A stretch of 64,000 bases of DNA from Puccinia triticina (Eukaryota; Basidiomycota; Pucciniomycetes; Pucciniales; Pucciniaceae). The translations under genes were made by a program, and so were the position numbers. Under the pieces are notes generated by a model. That model worked only from the letters and a program-made list of their open reading frames with translations. It searched no databases and was not told where the DNA came from. Position 1 is the first letter of the stretch. Each line of letters starts with the position of its first letter. The DNA is taken from contig NC_070568.1 in assembly GCF_026914185.1 (NCBI RefSeq), positions 2,314,001 through 2,378,000 of the forward strand. The letters are read 5' to 3'. Shown here in pieces: positions 33,626-45,650 of this stretch.

Positions 33626-33834
33626 GGGGGTTTCAAAGTTGGCCAGATGCGACTTGCATGCACTTTTAAAAGTCGGTGTTCAAGTTCATTCTTGAACACC
33701 AAGTTGAAAAAGTGCATGCAACCCACGCTGCACTACACCCCCTAAGCCTGCTTGATTTTTTTTTTGAAATTTGGTGTTCAATAAAAGTCTTGAACATAAA
33801 CTTGCAAAAGTGCATGGCCAACTTTGAATCCCCC
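33626..33834. mobile_element. TA-target MITE (209 bp)
   Basis: The ends GGGGGTTTCAAAGTTGGCCA and TGGCCAACTTTGAATCCCCC are inverted, with TA on each side (33624-33625, 33835-33836), as for Tc1/mariner-type elements. Inner arms GTGTTCAAG and CTTGAACAC add symmetry. The CAAAGTTG terminus is shared with 5551-5730 and 50778-50981. Confidence 0.82.
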
Positions 33835-34040
33835 TATTAAAGTCTCCTATTGGCGCCGGGGACAGGCTTCCCAGCCCTCAGGTCCCAGGAGTTGGAAGGA
33901 CATGGGCATTGCAGAAGCCGGGCGGGACCTGGGAGATGAACCTCACTCCAATGCCGTTTTCACTCTCATCATGGTGTTTTTTGGCACACAATGTTGTTCT
34001 TTTGGGGTTGACTCTGTGATGGAGACATGCGCCGTAAATG

Positions 34041-34336
34041 GCATGAGGAAGAGGAATTTTTGATGCTTGCTGCGTCAAAATATGAATTTTTCTTCTCAAC
34101 TTTCTCTAAGCTTGAGGAGACCCCCAAATGACTTGATTCTTTTTTTTGGGGATCATAAAAAGTCATTTTATTGATTCCTCAAAAAATATCTCAAGAAAGG
34201 TAAGCTGTTTTTTTTGGGGGAATGCACAGTGTGCAAAGGGCCGTGGCAGAAGCACGCACTGGGGACTGGACTTTGAGACAACAACCTCCACAGTGCAAAA
34301 AGAGTTTTTTGAAGTGCGCGAAGTAAGCCTGTAAAA
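34041..34336. mobile_element. Single arm of the GTGCGC fold-back family
   Basis: The order GCTTGCTGCGTCAAAATATG, GGAGACCCC, GGGGATCATAAAAAGTCAT, TATCTCAAGAAA, GTGGCAGAAGC, AGTGCGCGAAGTAAGCC repeats that of the right arm of the element at 34607-38441. The opposite arm is missing. Confidence 0.75.
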
Positions 34337-35364
34337 TTATATTAATTAGTAAAATTTCTTTCCCCTGTGAAACAAGAGCCACAGGTGGGATTGACATATA
34401 GTACAAATTGACATTACAATTCATATTACTTCTTCACATGACAATTGGTTATACAAATGTCATGTGTGGGAGTAAGGGAAGTTTTGTAATATCCAAGTTT
34501 ATTAAAGACAGCAAAAGAATTCAGGATCAAGGGTTCCCCCTATTTTTGAATAATCAATAAAACAAAAAAAGGGGCCACTAAGTATTTTTTGAAATGTTTT
34601 TAAATTACGGACTTACTTTGCGCACTGCAGAAAACTCTTTGCGCACTGTGGGGGTTGTCATCTCAACATCCAGCCCCCAGTGCGCGCTTCTGCCACGGCT
34701 CTTTGCGCACTGCATTTTCCCCCCGAAAAATTGGCTTGCATTTCTTGAGATATTTTTTGATGAATGAATAGAAAGGCTTTTTATGATCCCCCAAAGAATA
34801 ATCAAGTCATTTAGGGGTCTCCTTGAGCCTAGAGAAAATTGACATGAAAAAAATCATATTTTCAACGCAACAAGCATTTAAAAAGCCACTTCCTGCCACC
34901 CAGTAGCCACAAAAACTTCACAGTACAATAGTGCATGTGCAATTTCACAGCCTTATAATTTTCAGAATTTTCACCAGCTTTCCTGTAGCTCAAATAGGTA
35001 TTGCATTTATTATTTGGGGCATGCTAAATGCACCCCAATTCTTTACTTCATGGACACCAAAAAGGGGTACAGCTGATGTGTACTCCAAACCACTTGGGGT
35101 GTACACTTACACACCCCGTGGAAGTTTGGGTGAGCCACAGGGTACCCCAAAACAAGTGAAATTTATGGTGTACATGGCCATGACACCCCATCATACTGGG
35201 GTGCAAACCCCCTGAACTCCAATCTGATACCCTGTGATAGGGGTGAGCCCCTTCACGCCCCAGATGTACGTACATATCCGGCACCCAGCCCAACTTGTCA
35301 CACCGGTTGGCACCAAGAGGATTAGTCTTGGCTCCTTGAAGACCCACAAAAACCAGTTGGCCGG

Positions 35365-36264
35365 TGTAGTCGTTATTCCTGTGTTTGTAGGAGAAAAATT
35401 AAAACTTTTATTGGTACTCTATAAACGCCTCAAGATAGCAACAGATGGACGGCAGAAATGGAATCTACGGCCAAAATAACCCCTAGTCACCAACTGGAAC
35501 CACCTTCATATATCTACTGGATCAGAAGATACACAGATCACACCTTTCACATGCTAGTCCGGGACAGTTCACAGAGTATTTCACATATGATTTCACACAC
35601 AACTCAGCTCTAGGATACTTTGCATAGGATATTGAATACCTTTGTTTCTTTTATTTCCTTCCTTTATTTCACTCAACCACAAGTTGGCCACTGTTTTGAT
35701 ATTGCATACATATGAAACTCATGTAACCCCCTAGAAGTTAGACCCCTTCTCAGTTTACTATATAAGGAGGCCTCTGCCTGCCAGTTGTTTCCTGCCTCAT
35801 GCCATCTGGCTCCCATCATCCATCTACTCACCTGTCACAGTTATTTACTACACATACATATCACAGTTACTTGCAATTCACACTCATAGTTGATTTCACA
35901 AACCTTTCACAAGCCTCTCAAGGTACTGGGTTCCAATCCTGGTGGAAGCATAGCTTTCAAACCTTGACCTTCTCTTTTTCGCTTTATATACCCTCTGCTC
36001 GCAGACCTGGGTTCAAGCCCCATCCAAGTCACCAGTATTTTCTGCCCATTTCAGACTCCTCATCTGTTTCTTAGACACTCAGAACTTTCCACCATACAAT
36101 CCAACTATACTCTTCATCTCTGAACATATCCTTATCACTGAATAAAACTGCCAAGCTTAGCTTGGTGGTCTTGTTTTCTGATATACAGAAAGGCAGAGCT
36201 TGCACCTCATCCATACCTTTCGCCATTCAGCAAAAGGGTCTCACGACACCTTTTGAGTCTTACA
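35365..36264. mobile_element. Solo LTR (900 bp) inside the hAT-like element
   Basis: It runs from TGTAGTCGTTATTCC to TTTTGAGTCTTACA (TGTA...TACA ends), flanked by CCGG on both sides, a 4-bp match. A TATA box (ACTATATAAGGAGGCC, about 35757) and an AATAAA signal (about 36139) lie in LTR order. It interrupts the dyad array next to it. Confidence 0.78.
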
Positions 36265-37010
36265 CCGGTCTGTGCACTCCCCTCAACCACCGATGTGCCG
36301 GTCATCAAGGAGAATAACCCCCCTCAATGCCTGGGCGCACAGATCATTCAGCAAGGGGAGTTGCTACTCCCATTGATCCCTGGCACAGACCGGTCATTGA
36401 AAGCAGTGCCACCTCCTCTCGGTGACTGGCATAAACCGGGTATTGAGAGGAGGTGGACTCCCTCAATTCCCGGGACAGATTGCTCATTGAGGGGAGTAGC
36501 AACTCCCCTCAATGACTAGCACCAATCAATCATTGAGGGTAGTAGCAACTTGCCTCGATGCCTGCTACTCCCCTCAATGACCAACACCAATCAATCATCA
36601 AGGGGAGTTGAAACTCTCCTTCATGTCTGGTCTCTGTCAGTCATCAAGGGGAGTAGCGACTCCCCTTCATGATCCTTCTGGGTTGGTTATCAAGAGGAGT
36701 TGCTACTCCCCTCAATGAGACCAGTCATTGAGGGGAGTATCAACTCCCCTCAATAATTGGTTGGCGTTGGTCATCAAAGGGAGTTGCTACTACCCTTGAT
36801 GACCGGTTTGAAGGGAGTTGCTACTCCCCTCGCTGACTGGTCTGGGTTGGTCATTGAGATGAGTTGCTACTCCCCTCAATGACCGGTAGGTACCGGCGAC
36901 CAAGGAGAGTCCACCTCCTCTCAATGCCTGGTATGTGCCGGTCACCAAGGGGAGGTGGGAGTAGCAACTCCCCAACAATTGGTCTGCGCTGGGAATTGAT
37001 CAAAGTCCAC
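36265..37010. repeat. CCGGTCAT dyad array within the hAT-like element
   Basis: Alternating CTCCCCTCAATGACC and GGTCATCAAGGGGAGT half sites, spaced so that GGGGAGT-ACTCCCC junctions form one dyad and GACC-GGTC junctions the next. At least a dozen half sites are readable. Confidence 0.85.
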
Positions 37011-38441
37011 CTGCCCTCAAAGACCGCCTCCAGCATGGTGTTTGGGGTGCGCCCCTCATGTACACCATCTCTGTTGGGGTAAATTGGATTGCACCCCAAT
37101 ATCTTAAGCTCTTCTGGAGTTTTGATGCAAGCACCCCAATGTTTTTGGGGTGGCCAGGTGAGTACCCCTTGAAGATTAGGGAGTAATTAAGAATACCCCA
37201 ATTTTCTTGGTGTAACCAGTAGTGTACCCCTTTTTGTTGGTGTACATGAAGTAAAAACTTGGGGTGCATTTAGCATGCCCCTATTATTTTGCGTATATGT
37301 ATAACTTTGTTTTTACACACACCAAAGGCACAAAATTTTGAGAGCACAGAGAAATATGCTTCAAATTAATTTCCTGAAATTCCTAGCAATAGTGTGTCAT
37401 GATAAAATGAGATATAAGGGGTGCGCGGCAGGCTTAGTAAGAAAATTACTGCTAACTGTATAGCTTTTTTGTTACACACCCAAAAATTCCCAAAATTGCA
37501 GAAATGTTTTCATTGTGGATATTATCCGCGCCATAAATTTCTTGGCAATAGTGTGTCATGATAACATGAAATGTAGTGCGGCAGGCTTAGTAGGAAAATG
37601 ACTGCTAACTTATCTCATGTTTTAATGAAACACTATTGCTAAGAGCTTTATGGCACGGAGAATATGCAAAATTGAAACATTCCTGAAAATTTAATACTGT
37701 TTCAGCGTGTAACAAAAAATCTATACATGTAGCAGCCATTTTCCTACTAAGCCCGCCGCGCACCCCTTATATCTCATGTTATCATGACACACTATTGCCA
37801 AGAAATTTATGGCGCGGAGAATATCCACAATGAAAACATTTCTGAAATTTTGGGACTGTTTGGGTGTGTAACAAAAAAGCTATACAGCTAGAAGTAATTT
37901 TCTTATTAAGCCTGCCGCGCACCCCTTATATCTCATTTACCATGACACACTATTGCTAGGAATTTCAGGGAATTAATTTGAAGCATATTTCTCTGTGCTC
38001 TCAAAATTTTGTGCCTTTGGTGTGTGTAACAAAAAAGTTATCCATATACGCAAAATAATAAACACAATACCTATTTGAGCTACAGGAAAGCTGGTCAAAA
38101 TTCTGAAAATTATAAGGCTGTGATATTGCACATGCACTATTTTACTGTGAAGTTTTTGTGGCTACTGGGTCGCAGGAAGTGGCTTTTTAAATGCTTGTTG
38201 CGTTAAAATATGATTTTTTCATGTCAATTTTCTCTAGGCTCAAGGAGACCCCTAATTAATGACTTAATTATTTTTTTGGGGGATCATAAAAAACCATTCT
38301 ATTGATTCATCAAAAAATATCTCAAGAAATGCAATCCGATTTTTTGGGGGAAAATGCAGTGCGCAAAGAGCCGTGGCAGAAGCGCGCACTGGGGGCTGGA
38401 CGTCAGGACAACAACCCCCACAGTGCGCGAAGTAAGTCCGT

Positions 38442-39092
38442 TAAATTATTACATACTAGAGGCAAAGGCGGCTGCGCCGCTGTAAGCCCTATATCAGGCA
38501 CCAGTGTAGGCTACCACTAACCAGAACTGATTTATTTAACATTCCCTCAATTGTGTGCCCCCCCCCCCCCCCAATTGTTGGTATTTTCTCATCAATGCTA
38601 AATATGAAAAACAAATTGTCAAGCAGAATCAATAGGACACTCCCTTGAATTCTCAATGAAATCAAAATAATTCATTGAGGATTCCTCAATCAGGTATGTG
38701 AATGTTTCAAAGCCTTGTTAAGTGCAAACACGTTTGCCTTGAAGAACTTGCCGTTATCATAGTTCCTGTACATGAATTGGTGTTTGAAGCCATTCATCAA
38801 CAGGAACTCAATCAGCAATGTCATCAGGGTGATCAGTTTCACCTTGGTGTTGCCCAAGTAAAATATCAAGAAATCTTTCTGCAAGGAGAAAATTTTCTGC
38901 TCATTATCCATGAACTTCAAAGATCCTGGTGCGCAGAGAACTGGGCCATACCCATATCAAATTATACAAGACCAGAGAGTACCTTTGACTTCTGAAATAT
39001 ACTGAGAGCTAGAGGACAAGGTGGCTGCGCCGCTGCAGCGCCCAAATTACCAGCTCAACTGTCTACTCTGTCACAGTAGCTCATGTATTCAT
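38442..39092. other. Gene-free stretch with a C-run
   Basis: Contains a C-run of about 15 nt near 38559. On the minus strand an AT-rich open segment (NGFKHQFMYRNYDNGKFFKA) spans 38690-38920, which could be an old element remnant but matches nothing I can name. Confidence 0.35.
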
Positions 39093-39984
39093 CACCAGGA
39101 AAAAAAAGTAGTCACTTGATGGCAAGTGACATGACACAGCTTTGTTTTCAGCTCCAACACTCCTCCAATCCTGCTCCTCTCCACCAGCACATCTAGGGCT
39201 CACATGGCAGGTGTCAGGATCAAAGCACACAATGTGAAAAAAACCAGATTATGCTCAGCTTTGGCCCTGGCCCAGCTGATGCTCAGCTTTTACCCTGGCT
39301 CAGCTGATGCTCAGTTTTTTCCCTGGCCCAGCTGATGATCAGCTTTGGAACCAGCCACCTGATGCTCATCTTTGGCCCTGGCACAGCTGATGCTCAGCCT
39401 TGGCCGTGGCTCAGCTGATGCCCAGCTTTGGCCCTAGCCTAGCTGATTTTCAGCTCTGGTCCTGTCCAAGCTGATTCCCATCTTTTTCCCTGGTCTGGCT
39501 CAGCTGATACTCAGCAAGCTGGGCATCAGCTGGCCAGCTGGCCCAGGAATGGGTCAAAGCTGAGCATCAGCTGGGACAGGACTAGGAAAAGGCTGAGCAA
39601 GGACTGGTAAAAAGCTGAGCATCAGCTGTACTAGTACAAAGCTGAGCATCACCTGGGCAAGGACTGGTCAAAAGGCTTTATTCCAATTCTGAGAGCGAGC
39701 TGTGTGAAAAAGCTGAGTATGAGCTGGTCAAAAAAGCTGAGTATGAGCTGGGCAAAAAAGCTGAGCATGAGCTGGGTACCAAAGCTGAGTATCAGCTGGA
39801 TAGAACTGAGGATCATTTGAGCTCATCAAAAACTGAATAGGACCTCCTTGGTAAATTTTGGAAGGTGAGGAGATTGCTGGGAGATTGGGGTAGATAGTGG
39901 ATAGATATTGGATAGATCGTGGGTAGCTGGCTGGAGCTGGTGTGATGTCACTTGTCATCAACTGACTATTTTATTTTCCTGGTG
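39093..39984. mobile_element. CACCAGGAAA-family element (892 bp)
   Basis: It begins CACCAGGAAAAAAAAGTAGT and ends TATTTTATTTTCCTGGTG, with CAT on both sides (39090-39092, 39985-39987). GTCACTTGATGGCAAGTGAC lies next to the left end, as in 29465-29931. The interior is a minisatellite of CAGCTGATGCTCAGCTTTGG in the left half and AAAGCTGAGCATCAGCTGG in the right half, mirrored about 39500. Confidence 0.9.
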
Positions 39985-39999
39985 CATGCTTTTGAATTC

Positions 40000-40567
40000 T
40001 GAATGTTTAGACATTTTTGAGATATTTATAATTCAGTTTGATTTATTTGTGGTGCACAACCAAATACCCTAACAATAAACAACTTCACCTACCTACAATT
40101 GCCAAACATCATTTTTCCATCATGCAGGAGGGGTTAACAACAATTGAAATTTCCAAAACCTTAGGACACATTCTTTTTGAGGATATAGATCACAGGAATG
40201 ATGATTTTATTACTATGTATAAAATCATGTACTTAACTCAGATACTCCAGCCAGGAAAGTTGTCTCAGATGATGATTGGAGCTTGGTGGGTTTGGTGTTG
40301 TTGAGGATGTGGCTGGGCAAAATGGGCTGGTTGAGGCTGACTGGAAGCGGTGGGAGTGGAGGGTGCAGAGACCTGGGAGATGAGGAGGACAAAGAGGGGC
40401 CGAAGATTTTTTGTGCTGCTGGAGCAAGGGGAGGTAGCAGCTTTCAATTGAGTTGAGTGAGTGGTTGTCCAAGAGGACAAGTGCCTCAATTTTCTGCTTG
40501 ATCTGGCCAAACTGGGCTGTCAGCAGCATGAACAGGTCCTCTGTACATCAATCATTTCAACTCCACG
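40000..40567. other. Gene-free stretch
   Basis: AT-rich, then moderately GC-rich with pyrimidine/purine bias (40265-40450). Short frames on both strands lack recognisable domains. Confidence 0.35.
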
Positions 40568-40834
40568 GTGCCTCCGCAAGACTTACTAGTGCCTCCACCA
40601 CAGTTAATAGTGCCTGCGCCACATTTAATAGCGCCTCCGCCACAGTTATTAGTCCCTCCGTCAAACTTAATAGTGTGTAAGGCACAGTCAATAGTGCTTC
40701 TGCCATGGTTAATAATGCTTCTGCCAAATAACTGTGGCAGAGGCACTATTAGCTGTGGCTGAGGCAATATTAACTCTTGCGGAAGCGCTATCAACTGTGG
40801 CAGAGGCACTATTATCTGTTGCGGAGGCAATTAG
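40568..40834. repeat. Mirrored minisatellite AGTGCCTCCGCCACAGTTAAT
   Basis: About 21-bp units (AGTGCCTCCACCACAGTTAA) run in one orientation to about 40710 and in the opposite one (CTGTGGCAGAGGCACTATTA) afterwards. This is the same left-right mirror plan as the CACTA and CACCAGG elements, but clear terminal repeats are not seen. Confidence 0.75.
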
Positions 40835-40944
40835 TAGCAGATATGACCAAAAGCCCCAGCTGCCTCAAAATTATTTTATGCTGGTGTGTTACTCCCTTGC
40901 AGCTAACCATTTGGGGACAGATTATTTTATTTGATGATCCAAAA

Positions 40945-41225
40945 CTTTGGTGCACTTTGGGGCACTGTGGCAAAGGCTTTGGAGGATTTCCTTAGTAGGA
41001 AATCCACCAAATTAGACCCACAGTAGCACACCCCTTTCCTGGGGTTTCCTACTGCCAAGAAGATATCCATGTGCCTTTCAGAGGCTTTTATGTCCACTTT
41101 AAAATTTTGGGGGGCTTTGGGGCACTTTAGCTAAGGCTTTGGCAGATTTCCTTAGTAGGAAATCTGCCAAATTAGACCCACAGTAGCACACCCCTTTCCT
41201 TGGGTGCGCCAATTCCGTGAAGCTC
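40945..41225. repeat. Tandem duplication, period about 156 bp
   Basis: The sequence from GCACTTTGGGGCACTGTGGC through TAGACCCACAGTAGCACACC recurs from GGCTTTGGGGCACTTTAGCT through the same TAGACCCACAGTAGCACACC, with scattered differences. Confidence 0.75.
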
Positions 41226-41269
41226 ATCAGGTGCTCTTCAGAGTGCTTTATGGCCATTGTAAAAGTTTG

Positions 41270-41291
41270 GGGGGGGGGGGGGGGGGGGGTT
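41270..41291. repeat. Poly(G) run
   Basis: An uninterrupted G tract of about 21 nt. Similar C or G runs occur at about 29780, 33027, 33327, 38559, 48970 and 51953. Exact lengths may be sequencing-limited. Confidence 0.8.
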
Positions 41292-41544
41292 TCAGGTGGC
41301 CCAGCGCGGAGGTATAAATTTTTCTTCATTTTCTGCCAGTTTTTGTGAAATTAAAATTTTGACTCCCATTCTGGATAGCAGAATTAATTTTCCAACTCTC
41401 AAAATACGCGCGGGTCAAGCTTTGGTTCTGAAGACTGGGGACAGACTTCCTGAGGCGGTGTGACCTAAACAACTTTTGGGTGTCGATTTATTAATTCTCG
41501 GGAGTCGATTTTTCAACTCCATATACAAAAGAGGGCTCACCATT

Positions 41545-41963
41545 CAACGGTGGGTATTTACTTTACTTTACAATATCTGCAGGATTTTTGTAAAGTAACT
41601 ACCCGCCGTTACTTTTTGCGCTGTTACAGTTAGCAGTAACGCGCCAACAGTGGCATCACACGTAACGTAATGGGCCTCTTTTTTTGAGGCTGTTACCAGT
41701 AAAGTAACACATTATCCAGCAGATAATGTGCTATTGTGCAATAAAAGGCCAAATTGGCCCTATTTTGGCCATTCATTGCTTTTTATCTTGCCTGATATCT
41801 GTGGCTACGCGCTCAGATATAGTAACGGCCGTCGCGAAAAAACAAACTCTTGGTGCAATATCAATATTGCACCGCCGTTACTGGTAACAATAACAATAAC
41901 GGCCAAAAAATGTTACATTATTGTTATGTTACGCGTTACTGTAGCAATAACTACCCACCATTG
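41545..41963. mobile_element. GGTGGGTA-ended MITE (about 420 bp)
   Basis: The left end CAACGGTGGGTATTTACTTT and right end GCAATAACTACCCACCATTG are inverted with a few changes. The interior is rich in GTTACTGGTAACA and TAAAGTAAC dyads. A target duplication could not be fixed. Confidence 0.65.
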
Positions 41964-43229
41964 CAATTATGTATATTCCCTCGTACTGCGCAAGTGCAAC
42001 AGCGGAGGGGTGTGTGTCAGCCTTAGAGTCAACACAGCTGACCTAAAAGTCTGCCTTTTTCTACTTTTTACATATGAATTACTTCATATATTTTTCATCT
42101 TAAGAGATATCCTTATTTTGACTTCATATTCTGTTTCCACATGCAATTTTAACCGTAGTTGCAAATCACCAATTCTTTGTAACTCTACTCCTTGCCTGAG
42201 TTCTTGAGTTGTGGCGCGCATGCGCAGTTGTGACGGGGCAGCGCTACCTGGCGTGCCAACCACTTGTACATATGTAATTATGTAAGCAAAATCTGAAAAT
42301 TTTCAAAGTCAGGATCCCCCTTGCCTGAGGAGGATCTACAGACTTCAGACAACCAAAACCACACCTCAGATAGCCCAGGATCATCACCAAAGAGGATACC
42401 ATGCTCCCAGTACACCTACCGTCACAGGCACCTAGGATATTGACAGTAGGTATACTCCATCTTTGAAACTTGCTCATCTAGAGTGCTACTCTGTGTCTCT
42501 TGATTGCTTCTTCTTTATTTCTCTTCACATCAACCCCTCTCAAGATCAAGGTTACTCTGTTAATCCTAGACTTAGTCTAAAATTCAGAGCAGATTAGTTT
42601 ACTATTCTGTGTCCCCCACTGTCTCCTTGGTGTGCGCGGTGGCTGTAGCCCCTGTTGGTCTGGCACAGCTGTCTTTACCACTTATCCAGGTGGTTCAAGT
42701 TGACTTTGAGGATCCTATTATAAAGAGTAGATAGATCCCCTCCAGATCATATCTTTTCTCTTTCTCTTTCACCAGGGGGGGAATGGTCGCACTTTCCAGA
42801 GAGTGCCAGACCATAATTCAGTCATACAACCTGTCTGATGTTAATCATATGTCAGTGCTAATTTCAACTGCAACTCATCTTTATCCTCATGTGTAACTCA
42901 TCATGAGACCTGTTGGAAGCATGATATATATATATATTTCTTCCAGTATGTATTCAGGAGTGAATTATCCTGATGTGAATCTTACCTCCAGTCCATCCTT
43001 ATAGTCTGTGTGGGATATCTGATCAAACTCAGCATGACTACAGATGCACTTGTAGCCAAGCAAGCCAAAAAAGTGTTACATGGTCACCAAATTTACCAAA
43101 GTAAATCAAATTCCAAGCCATGTTTCCTCAGTCCATTGTATGCCTGAGGGATCAAAGTCTCTTTGTGCCAAACTGAAGCAAGATTCCATCACTCTGTGAT
43201 AGTCACATCCGCATATTTATCATTTGATT

Positions 43230-44210
43230 CCAAAAAACCTTGGAGTGCACCTTGTCGCACTCCAAAAAACCTTGGAGTGCACCTTGTTGCACTCCCGCCT
43301 TGACGGCCGCAGAAGACCGGCCATCAAGGGTAGACTGGTAATTGGGAGGAAACAACCCCTCTTGATGGCCGGTTCTGGTCATCAATATCCTCCCAATGAC
43401 CAGCACCAGTCATCAAGAAGACTCAACCCTCTTGATGACCAATACAGATTGTTCATCCGGGGGAAACAACCCTCTTGATGACCGGTCTATACCGGTCATC
43501 AAAAGAGATGAGTCCTCCCAATGACCAGCACCAGTAATTGAGAGGACTCATCCCTCTTGATGACCAGTACAGATTGGTCATTGGGAGGAATTAACCCTCT
43601 TGATGACCGGTCTGTCCCGGTCATTGGGAGGAAGCAACCCTCTCAATGACCGGGACAGACCGGTCATTGAGAGGGATGAGCGGGGTGAGTCCTCCCAATG
43701 ACCAGCACCGGTCATCAAGAGGGTTGTTTCCTCCCAATGACCGGTACAGACCGGTCAACTGGAGGAAATCAGGAGCAAGCAAACCTCTCAATGACCGGTC
43801 TGTCCCGGTCATCAAGAGGGATGAGTGGGATGAGTCCTCCCAATGACCAGCAGCGGTTATTGAGAGGGATTTTCCTCCCTATGACCAGCACCGGTCATTG
43901 AGAGGGTTGTTTTCTCCCAATGACCGGGATTGATGAGTCCTGCCAATGACCAGCACCGGTCATAAAGAGGGCTGTTTCCTCCCAATGACAGGTCTGTAGC
44001 CGGTCATTGAGAGGGATGAGGCCTCCCAATGACCAGCATTGACTGGTCATTGAGAACTCCAGGCAAGTGTGGTCTTTAGAGTGCCTGACCCGCACTCCAT
44101 GTAACTTGGAGTGCACAGACATGCACACCAACTAATGTGGTGTGCACAAACTTGCACACCTTTTTGGTGTGCGCGGGGTAATTTTTTGGTGTGCAAAAAG
44201 GCAGACCCTT
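43230..44210. repeat. CCGGTCAT dyad array with TTGGAGTGCA shoulders
   Basis: About twenty half sites of CTCAATGACCGG and CCGGTCATTGAGAGG type, bounded by CCTTGGAGTGCACC on the left and CTTGGAGTGCACAG / GGTGTGCAAAAAGGCAGACCC on the right. The shoulder-array-shoulder plan matches the 25917-27279 element, suggesting a degenerate relative nested here. Confidence 0.8.
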
Positions 44211-44717
44211 ATGATAAATGTACCCAAAAAATTGCCAAATCCAATTTTTGGCATACATCAAACAGTCTGGGATAGAACCTACACAGTTTGCCATCTTTGA
44301 GTCACATTCAGCTCAAAACAAACATTTTGTACTATAATTATTGATTGCACCTTCCTTGTTCATGCTTTGTGGGTTTTGCCCCTGTGTCTGTCATGTTTAA
44401 GTCCACAGGGAGCCTCATATTCATACAAGAGGCCATCTGTCAATTATTGTGAAGTGAGAAAGGCAATGTTTTTTGTTGAAAAAAAACCCAGCCCAATATC
44501 ATGGATTTTGGACCATTACCCTCCTGTGACAACTTGTAGGTCATCAGGGAGACAAAGGTGGACTGGACACCAGATACAAAATTCTTGAGATGAATTGGTT
44601 CCCATTGAATCTTGCAAGTGTTCCAGGCAGGCCCTTTTTATGAAGGGGGTGGGGGCGGGAAAGTCCCCAGAAAGGGGTGCGCCTTGATGAATGCACAAGT
44701 GGGGTCCAAACCGCGCA

Positions 44718-44759
44718 CTTGTCCACCGCAACATTTGGCCAAACGTTGCGGTGGACAAG
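44718..44759. repeat. TGTCCACC-GGTGGACA hairpin, copy 2
   Basis: The arms CTTGTCCACCGCAACATTTGG and CCAAACGTTGCGGTGGACAAG pair almost perfectly around TTTGGCCAAA. The variable middle GCAAC/GTTGC is complementary although it differs from copies 1 and 3. Confidence 0.88.
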
Positions 44760-44879
44760 ATTACAGGTTCTCAGGTGCAGCTTTCCTCACAGGCAGAGGG
44801 TAAAAGTGTGTGTTTGGGCAATGAGGATGTTAACATAACCCCATTGCTCAACTTGGCTATTGAAGGGAGAAGGCCACTA

Positions 44880-45650
44880 GGTTCTACCGGCCATCAAAGA
44901 AGTGTGTCCCCATAATGGCCGGTACAACGCAGACATGGAGAGGCGTACACACTCCCTTTTATGGCCAAGTTTTACCAGCCATTGAAGGGAGTGTGTACTC
45001 CTCAATGGTACAACCCAGCTGTTGAAGGGAGTGCGTACTCCCTTTGATGACGGGTACATCTCAGCCATTGGATATATGTAGACTCCCTTCAATGACCGGG
45101 TTGCAACCGCCATCAAAGGGAGACACACTCCTTTTGACGGCTGGGTTGTACCAGCCATCAAGGGGAGTACACACTCCCTTCAATGGCTGGCACAACTTGG
45201 CCATCAAAGGGAGGCAAACTACACACTCCCTTTGATGGCCGAGCTGTGCCAGCCTTTGAAGGGAATGTGTACTCCCTTTGATGGCCGGGTTGTAACGGCC
45301 ATCAAAAGGAGTACACACTCCCTTCGATGGCCTGTGCAAACCGGTCATCAAGGCGAGTCTACACCCGATGGCCGAGGTGTAGTTGCGATCAAAGGGAGTA
45401 CAAGGGAGTATGCACTCCCTTCGACAGCTGGGTTGTACCAGGCACCGAAGGGAGTGCGGGCTCCCTTCAATGGCAGGTATGTCTCAGCCATAGGTGGCAT
45501 ACTCTCCTCAATGGCTGAGTTGCACCGGCCATCGAAGGGAGTAAGGACTTTTTCCAATGGCTGTTCCAACTCAGCCATGGAAGCCCTCCATGGCTGAGTT
45601 TTAACAGCCATTGAACAGAGTTGTTACTCCGTTCAATGGCCGGTGCAACC
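44880..45650. repeat. CCGGCCAT dyad array (GGCC variant)
   Basis: Half sites ACCGGCCATCAAAGGGAG and CTCCCTTTGATGGCCGG alternate. Compared with the array at 43.3 kb, GACC/GGTC has become GGCC and GAGAGG has become AAAGGGAG on both arms, so pairing is kept while the sequence differs. Confidence 0.85.

Larger units (their letters stand above)
35016..37281. mobile_element. hAT-like TIR element (2.27 kb) with 8-bp target duplication
   Basis: The ends GGGGCATGCTAAATGCACCC and its inverse match for about 45 bp (continuing TTTACTTCATG). TATTATTT lies on both sides (35008-35015, 37282-37289), and the other arm of the host element carries the empty site as TTATTATTTTGCG. Eight-bp duplications are typical of hAT elements, but no transposase is present. 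Inside are GGGGTGTACA half sites near both ends, a CCGGTCAT dyad array (36265-37010) and a solo LTR (35365-36264). Confidence 0.88.
34607..38441. mobile_element. Fold-back element, split by a hAT-like insertion
   Basis: The left end ACGGACTTACTTTGCGCACT and right end AGTGCGCGAAGTAAGTCCGT are inverted, and the inverse match runs on for hundreds of bases on each side, so the element is essentially two long inverted arms with little unique centre. TAAATT lies directly outside both ends. Within each arm, blocks with GTGTGTCATGATAA, GGGGTGCGCGGCAGGCTTAG and TTTTTTGTTACAC repeat about every 200 bp. The left arm is interrupted by the 2.27-kb element at 35016-37281; the right arm shows the uninterrupted sequence. 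Confidence 0.88.

Noticed and set aside
35920..36030. B-box-like motifs (GGTTCCAATCC, GGTTCAAGCCC) suggesting tRNA genes
   Set aside because: No A-box or cloverleaf partner upstream, and both lie inside a solo LTR.
43300..45650. Many short frames across the dyad arrays, some over 90 codons
   Set aside because: They arise from repeat periodicity in both strands and several frames at once, with repeat-like products.
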